Source of the DNA: Nocardioides luti
Lineage (GTDB): Bacteria > Actinomycetota > Actinomycetes > Propionibacteriales > Nocardioidaceae
NCBI RefSeq assembly: GCF_014212315.1
Contig: NZ_JACKXE010000001.1
Span: 3,410,001-3,474,000, forward strand
Direction: 5' to 3'
DNA length: 64,000 nt
Shown in pieces: positions 59,991-64,000 of the stretch (within the stretch, counting starts at the first letter, position 1; every line of letters begins with the position of its first letter). Below the pieces are notes generated by a model. That model saw only the letters and a list, made by a program, of their open reading frames with translations, was not told the origin of the DNA and did not search any database. Both the position numbers and the translations under genes were made by a program.

Positions 59991-60947
59991 ATGACAGCCA
60001 GACCACCCACCAAGGAGCTCCCGGAGCCCATGCTGCGACGCGAGCTCCTCGCCGTTGGTTTCGACGACCGCGCCATCGCCCGCCAGGTCAAGCACGGCCA
60101 GTGGATCCGGATCCGGCACGGCGCCTACGTCGACAGGGCGGCGTACTCCGCCCTCCAGCAGGACGCGAAGCACGCCGTCCGGGCCCGTGCGGTCCTCAAG
60201 GCGGCCAAGGTCGATGCCGTCCTGTCGCACGCGTCGGCCCTGTGGGAGTACGACGCGCCGACCTGGGGCGTGGATCTCACGGACGTGCACCTCACGCGGC
60301 TCGACAAGGAGGCGGGACGACCGGAGGCAGGGGTGCGGCAGCACTGCGGCACCGTGCTCCCCGGCGACGTCGAGGTGCGCAACGACGTCCCGGTGACGAG
60401 CGCGACGAGGCTGGCGCTCGACATGATCACCGTGGTCGACGTCGAGGTGGCCCTGGTGATCGTCAACCACCTCCTGCACGAGAACCTCACCTCGATGGCG
60501 CTGCTGAACGACCGGGCGCTGGGGATGGCGCACTGGCCGAACTCCCTCCGTGCCCACGTCGTGCTCAGGCTCGCCGACGGACGCTGCGAGTCCATCGGTG
60601 AGTCGCGGACCCTGTTCCTGCTCTGGAAGCAGGGCCTGCCGGCGCCGCAGCCGCAGTACAAGGTCCGCGATCGCACGGGGCGAGTGATCGCCCGGGTCGA
60701 CTTCGCCTGGCCGGAGTACGGCGTCTTCCTCGAGTTCGACGGCCGGGTGAAGTACCTCCGCGACGCCGACGCCGAGGACGAGGACGACGTGGTCACGAAG
60801 GTCCTCCGCGAGAAGCGACGCGAGGAACGCGTCCGCGAGCTCACCGGATGGACGTGCATCCGGATCACCTGGGCCGACCTCGAGCACCCGCGCCGGACTG
60901 CGCAGCGGATCCGCGCCCTGCTGTTCCCGGCCACCGACGCCGCCTGA
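59991..60947 (+). CDS. AbiEi-antitoxin-like/DUF559 endonuclease-like protein
   Basis: A 318-aa protein of a type common in actinobacteria. The N-terminal 70 residues form a winged helix (LLAVGFDDRAIARQVKHGQW, IRHGAYVD) as in AbiEi antitoxins. The middle has HASALWEYDAPTW. The C-terminal domain has features of PD-(D/E)xK nucleases: ESIGESRT, VIARVDFAWPEYGVFLEFDG and the Lys of VKYL. Defence or DNA-repair roles are proposed for relatives, none proven. No toxin gene is adjacent. ATG 59991 is used; no good ribosome site is visible. Confidence 0.75.
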   Translation: MTARPPTKELPEPMLRRELLAVGFDDRAIARQVKHGQWIRIRHGAYVDRAAYSALQQDAKHAVRARAVLKAAKVDAVLSHASALWEYDAPTWGVDLTDVHLTRLDKEAGRPEAGVRQHCGTVLPGDVEVRNDVPVTSATRLALDMITVVDVEVALVIVNHLLHENLTSMALLNDRALGMAHWPNSLRAHVVLRLADGRCESIGESRTLFLLWKQGLPAPQPQYKVRDRTGRVIARVDFAWPEYGVFLEFDGRVKYLRDADAEDEDDVVTKVLREKRREERVRELTGWTCIRITWADLEHPRRTAQRIRALLFPATDAA

Positions 60948-61012
60948 GCCACGCGCCGGCCGCTGGTCGCGAGGTCTGTCCCGGCTGCCCGACGATCGGG
61001 TAGAACGTCGGC

Positions 61013-61531
61013 ATGCACCGATTCGTCCTCGACGATGCAGCCGCGGGCGATGCCGGCGACCAGTTGTGGCCGGTGTACGACTCCGTGTTCGGCGACCATC
61101 CCTCGGAGTCGGCGTGGCGGGAGGCCGTGTGGGACCGGCACCGGGTCCGGTCCGGGTTCCGGCTGGCGCGGGCGTACGACGGCGACGGCCTCGTCGGGTT
61201 CGGCTACGGCTACACCGGTGAGCCGGGGCAGTGGTGGACCGACCGGGCGCGCACGGTCCTGGACCCCGCGGTCGGTCGCGCCTGGCTGGGCGGGCACTTC
61301 GAGTTGGTCAGCCTCGGAGTGCTGGACCGGGCCCGACGTGCGGGTGTCGGCCGGTCGTTGATGCGCGCCCTCGTGCGGGACCTGCCCCACGACCGGTTGT
61401 TGCTCATGACGACCGACGACCCTGCTGACGCCGCACGACGGCTGTACGCCGCCGAAGGGTGGCACGTCCTCGGCCCGGGCATCGGCGACGGGACCGTGAT
61501 CATGGGGCGGCGCCCGGATCACGCCGACTGA
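61013..61531 (+). CDS. GNAT family N-acetyltransferase
   Basis: A 172-aa GNAT domain protein. The acetyl-CoA site is in LDRARRAGVGRSLMRALVRD, with LMTTDDPADAARRLYAAEGW following. The N-terminus (SVFGDHPSESAWREAVWDRH) is typical of GNATs with a helical insert. Single gene, 65 bp after the AbiEi-like gene and immediately before palindromic repeat copy 2. Substrate unknown. Confidence 0.85.
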   Translation: MHRFVLDDAAAGDAGDQLWPVYDSVFGDHPSESAWREAVWDRHRVRSGFRLARAYDGDGLVGFGYGYTGEPGQWWTDRARTVLDPAVGRAWLGGHFELVSLGVLDRARRAGVGRSLMRALVRDLPHDRLLLMTTDDPADAARRLYAAEGWHVLGPGIGDGTVIMGRRPDHAD

Positions 61532-61534
61532 CCG

Positions 61535-61601
61535 GGGGAAACTGTCACTTTCCGGGGGTTGCAACACCCGGAAAGTGACAGTTTCCCCGGATATCCGGGG
61601 A
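61535..61601. repeat. Compound palindromic element, copy 2
   Basis: A 54-bp palindrome with a single mismatch (61535-61588; left arm begins GGGGAAACTGTCACTTTCC) overlaps an 18-bp perfect palindrome (TCCCCGGATATCCGGGGA, 61584-61601). It starts 4 bp after the GNAT stop and can act as its terminator. It is the inverted partner of the element at 59840-59906. Confidence 0.85.
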
Positions 61602-61645
61602 AATCGACGGCCCCCGCTGTCCGCGGCGTGCGGCAGGATCACGCC

Positions 61646-62035
61646 ATGATCGATCACTTCGGCATCAACTGCGCGGACCTGGCGGCGTCCGCGGCGTTCT
61701 ACGACAAGGTCCTCGGCGTGCTGGGCTACTCCCGGCAGATGGATGTCGAGGTCGCGATCGGGTACGGCGCCGGCTCACCCGACTTCTGGATCGGGGTCCA
61801 GCCGGCGGAGGGCCCGGCGTCCGGGCCGAACCGCGAGATCCACGTCGGGTTCACCGCGGCCGACGCGGCGGCGGTCCGGGCGTTCTTCGAGGCCGCGACG
61901 GCGCTCGGGGCGGAGGTGCTGCACGAGCCGCGGTTCTTCCCGGAGTACCACCCGTCGTACTACGGCGCCTTCGTCCGCGACCCCGACGGCAACAACGTCG
62001 AGGCGGTCTGCCACATGGCTCAGCCCGGCGACTGA
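61646..62035 (+). CDS. VOC family (glyoxalase/bleomycin resistance-like) protein
   Basis: A 129-aa protein with one vicinal-oxygen-chelate domain: HFGINCADLAASAAFYDKVLG at the start, REIHVGFTAADAAAVRAFFEA in the middle and YYGAFVRDPDGNNVEAVCH at the end. His6-like and Glu near the end are candidate metal ligands. Such single-domain proteins dimerise and act on diverse small molecules. ATG 61646. Substrate unknown. Confidence 0.87.
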   Translation: MIDHFGINCADLAASAAFYDKVLGVLGYSRQMDVEVAIGYGAGSPDFWIGVQPAEGPASGPNREIHVGFTAADAAAVRAFFEAATALGAEVLHEPRFFPEYHPSYYGAFVRDPDGNNVEAVCHMAQPGD

Positions 62036-62044
62036 GCCCGGCCG

Positions 62045-62067
62045 GCGTCTGCAGACGCGCCGACTCG
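62045..62067. terminator. Short palindrome and degenerate copy of the CGAGTCGG repeat
   Basis: GCGTCTGCAGACGC (62045-62058) is a perfect 14-bp palindrome. GCAGACGCGCCGACTCG (62051-62067) matches the inverted unit of the repeats at 14440-14541 at all but one base. It fills the 33-bp convergent gap between the VOC gene and the cyclotransferase-like gene. Confidence 0.55.
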
Positions 62068-62068
62068 G

Positions 62069-62521
62069 CTAGTGGCCGATGGAGCGGCAGGGCCGGCGGC
62101 GCAGCGCGGCCACGTAGTCGACGGGGGCGTCGGCGGCCTCCGCGGCGTCGGCGAGGACGCCGAGGTACGACGCCGAGGGCAGCCCGCCCTCGTAGGCGTC
62201 CAGCACGTAGGTCCACACGACGATCTCGCCGTTCATGGTCGCGACCCGGACCTTGGTCTTGCGGTAGAGCCCGAGGTCCGCGGCCTCCCAGCCGTCGAGG
62301 TTCGACTCGTCCTCGCGGGTGATGTCGTAGACCGCGACGAAGACCTGGTCGATGGGGTCCTCGACGATCGTCGAGAGCGCACCGTCCCAGCCGTGCTCCT
62401 CGCCGCCGAAGGTCAGCCGCCAGCCCTGCAGCCAGCCCGTCGTACGGAGCGGGGAGTGCGGGCAGCGCTCGCTCATGCGGGCCGGATCGAGGTTGGTCCC
62501 GTAGGCGGCGTAGAGCGTCAC
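62069..62521 (-). CDS. Gamma-glutamylcyclotransferase-like protein
   Basis: A 150-aa protein starting [16 protein letters not shown], the substrate-binding loop of the gamma-glutamylcyclotransferase-like (BtrG) fold, with [20 protein letters not shown] and VFVAVYDI following and [18 protein letters not shown] at the end. The likely catalytic Glu lies in [16 protein letters not shown]. Related proteins release 5-oxoproline from gamma-glutamyl compounds. GTG 62521 is chosen because similarity begins there. Divergent from lpdA with 70 bp between starts. Confidence 0.82.
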   Translation of the reverse strand: MTLYAAYGTNLDPARMSERCPHSPLRTTGWLQGWRLTFGGEEHGWDGALSTIVEDPIDQVFVAVYDITREDESNLDGWEAADLGLYRKTKVRVATMNGEIVVWTYVLDAYEGGLPSASYLGVLADAAEAADAPVDYVAALRRRPCRSIGH

Positions 62522-62591
62522 GGGCGCCCACGTTAGTGGACGGACCTCCCTGCCTTGGTCGTCGGCACGCACAACTCCTAGGCTGAGGGGC

Positions 62592-63995
62592 GTGACCCAC
62601 TTCAACGTTCTCGTCCTTGGTGCCGGCCCCGGTGGATACGTGGCGGCCATCCGCGCCGCACAGCTCGGTCAGTCCGTGGCCGTCATCGAGGAGAAGTACT
62701 GGGGCGGTGTCTGCCTCAACGTCGGCTGCATCCCCTCCAAGGCGCTGCTCAAGAACGCCGAGCTCGCCCACGTGCTCACGCACGAGAAGGACAAGTACGG
62801 CATCGAGGGCGACGCCACCATGTCGTTCGGCCCGACCCACAAGCGGAGCCGTCAGGTGTCCGCCGGGATCGTCAAGGGCGTCCACTTCCTGATGAAGAAG
62901 AACAAGATCCAGGAGATCGACGGCTGGGGCACGATCCAGGCGCCCGCCGACGGCAAGCAGACCGTCGAGGTCCAGGACAAGGACGGCAAGACGACGACGT
63001 ACACCTGCGACAACCTCATCGTCGCGGCCGGCGCGAAGGTCCGGATGCTGCCGGGCATGAAGGCCAGCGAGCACGTCGTCACCTACGAGGAGCAGATCCT
63101 CGACGAGAACCTCCCCGGCTCGGTCATCATCGGCGGCTCCGGCGCGATCGGCGTCGAGTTCGCCTACGTGATGAAGAACTTCGGCGTCGACGTCACCATC
63201 GTCGAGTTCCTCGACCGCATGGTGCCCACCGAGGACGCCGACGTGTCCAAGGAGCTGCTCAAGCACTACAAGAAGCTCGGCGTGAAGGTGCTGCTCTCGA
63301 CCAAGGTCGAGAACGTCGAGGACACCGGCTCCGGTGTCCGCGTCACCGTCAGCAAGGACGGCAAGGAGGAGGTCCTCGAGGCCGACAAGATGCTGGCCGC
63401 CTTCGGCTTCGCCCCGCGCGTCGAGGGCTACGGCCTCGACAACGCCGGTGTCGAGCTGACCGAGCGCGGCGCGATCGCGGTCGACGGCCGTGGCCGCTCC
63501 AACGTCGAGGGCATCTACGCGATCGGCGACGTCACCGGCAAGATGATGCTGGCCCACGCCGCCGAGGCGATGGGCATCGTCGCGGCCGAGACGATCGCCG
63601 GCGCCGAGACGCAGGAGATCAACTTCGACATGATCCCGCGGGCGACGTACTGCCAGCCGCAGATCGGCTCGTTCGGCTACTCCGAGGCCCAGGCCAAGGA
63701 GAAGGGGTACGACGTCAAGACCGCGACCTTCCCGTTCTCCGCCAACGGCAAGGCGCAGGGGCTCGGCGACACCGCCGGCTTCGTCAAGATCGTCGCCGAC
63801 GCGGAGTACAACGAGATCATCGGCGCCCACCTGATCGGCCCCGACGTCACCGAGCTGCTGCCGGCGCTGACCCTGGCCCAGCAGTGGGACCTCACCGCCG
63901 ACGAGGTGGCCCGCAACATCTTCGCCCACCCGACGCTGGGCGAGTCCGTGAAGGAAGCCATCCACGGCATCGCCGGCCACATGATCAACTTCTGA
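62592..63995 (+). CDS. lpdA: Dihydrolipoamide dehydrogenase
   Basis: A 467-aa flavoprotein, the E3 component of pyruvate and 2-oxoglutarate dehydrogenase complexes. The FAD loop is [20 protein letters not shown], the redox disulfide is in [13 protein letters not shown], the NAD loop in [16 protein letters not shown] and the active-site His-Glu pair in [18 protein letters not shown] start 70 bp from the divergent cyclotransferase-like gene. It completes the set of TCA-cycle related genes in the window. The stop is followed by only five bases to the window end. Confidence 0.96.
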   Translation: MTHFNVLVLGAGPGGYVAAIRAAQLGQSVAVIEEKYWGGVCLNVGCIPSKALLKNAELAHVLTHEKDKYGIEGDATMSFGPTHKRSRQVSAGIVKGVHFLMKKNKIQEIDGWGTIQAPADGKQTVEVQDKDGKTTTYTCDNLIVAAGAKVRMLPGMKASEHVVTYEEQILDENLPGSVIIGGSGAIGVEFAYVMKNFGVDVTIVEFLDRMVPTEDADVSKELLKHYKKLGVKVLLSTKVENVEDTGSGVRVTVSKDGKEEVLEADKMLAAFGFAPRVEGYGLDNAGVELTERGAIAVDGRGRSNVEGIYAIGDVTGKMMLAHAAEAMGIVAAETIAGAETQEINFDMIPRATYCQPQIGSFGYSEAQAKEKGYDVKTATFPFSANGKAQGLGDTAGFVKIVADAEYNEIIGAHLIGPDVTELLPALTLAQQWDLTADEVARNIFAHPTLGESVKEAIHGIAGHMINF

Positions 63996-64000
63996 TGTCG

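Noticed and set aside
59840..61601. Flanking palindromes as insertion-sequence ends
   Set aside because: No transposase lies between them, no target-site duplication is visible, and each element is itself a double palindrome. Kept as a finding only because of the inverted arrangement.

Overview
The window is 64 kb of very GC-rich, densely packed chromosome. Many genes start with GTG, there are many 4-nt ATGA/GTGA overlaps, and intergenic gaps are short. Gene content (monomeric NADP isocitrate dehydrogenase, two kinds of succinate dehydrogenase, heterodimeric methylmalonyl-CoA mutase, SCO4848-type membrane protein, many Nudix and GNAT proteins) points to an actinobacterium. The families of long intergenic hairpins fit Nocardioides or another Nocardioidaceae member, but I could not run a taxonomic search. 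I see no rRNA, tRNA, CRISPR array, phage or transposase gene. This looks like core chromosome with a few accessory pockets.

Layout. 1-6.2 kb: malate dehydrogenase (mdh), a lipoprotein, an aquaporin with a cytosolic tail, and isocitrate dehydrogenase (icd) behind a perfect 12-bp palindrome. 6.4-11.4 kb: an accessory stretch with an MFS exporter, a tandem acetyltransferase, a secreted GH5 endoglycoceramidase-like enzyme and two small membrane proteins. 11.5-14.4 kb: trpS, 2'-5' RNA ligase-like protein, YihY family protein and SCO4848 family protein. 14.7-23.0 kb: two complete succinate dehydrogenases encoded divergently around a GT4 glycosyltransferase. One is the Bacillus-like di-haem cytochrome b type. 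The other is the mycobacterial Sdh1 type, whose anchor carries a Cys/His cluster suited to a membrane-embedded Rieske-like centre. 23.6-28.5 kb: methylmalonyl-CoA mutase (both subunits) and its MeaB GTPase, which feed succinyl-CoA to the TCA cycle.

28.6-35.2 kb is the least familiar region. It holds an orphan six-cysteine secreted protein with a possible beta-pore-forming segment, an overlapping lipoprotein, an OmpR-like response regulator overlapping a beta-helix lipoprotein, and divergently a processive GT2 glycosyltransferase fused by an ATGA overlap to a 743-aa membrane protein. That protein has an extracellular right-handed beta-helix and a cytoplasmic helix-turn-helix-like segment. I read this as a polysaccharide synthesis and modification locus with its own sensing. 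It is the best candidate here for an undescribed system.

35.2-52.2 kb and 53.9-59.8 kb: nucleoside salvage. A BMP-type binding lipoprotein and ABC transporter (strong hairpin after the binding-protein gene) are followed by cytidine deaminase, a cytochrome P450 set tightly inside the operon, and thymidine phosphorylase. Further on are adenosine deaminase, a uridine-kinase-like protein, deoxyribose-phosphate aldolase with two aldehyde dehydrogenases (one lacking its catalytic half), a phosphopentomutase/phosphomannomutase family enzyme, and purine nucleoside phosphorylase. Together they import nucleosides, deaminate and phosphorolyse them, and send the pentose toward glyceraldehyde-3-phosphate and acetaldehyde. 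A MerR regulator and an aldo/keto reductase gene share near-identical operators. The window ends with lpdA (dihydrolipoamide dehydrogenase).

Intergenic repeats are a second theme. At least six families of long palindromes or hairpins occur, several in more than one copy. One pair shows a compensatory base change, which supports selection on structure.
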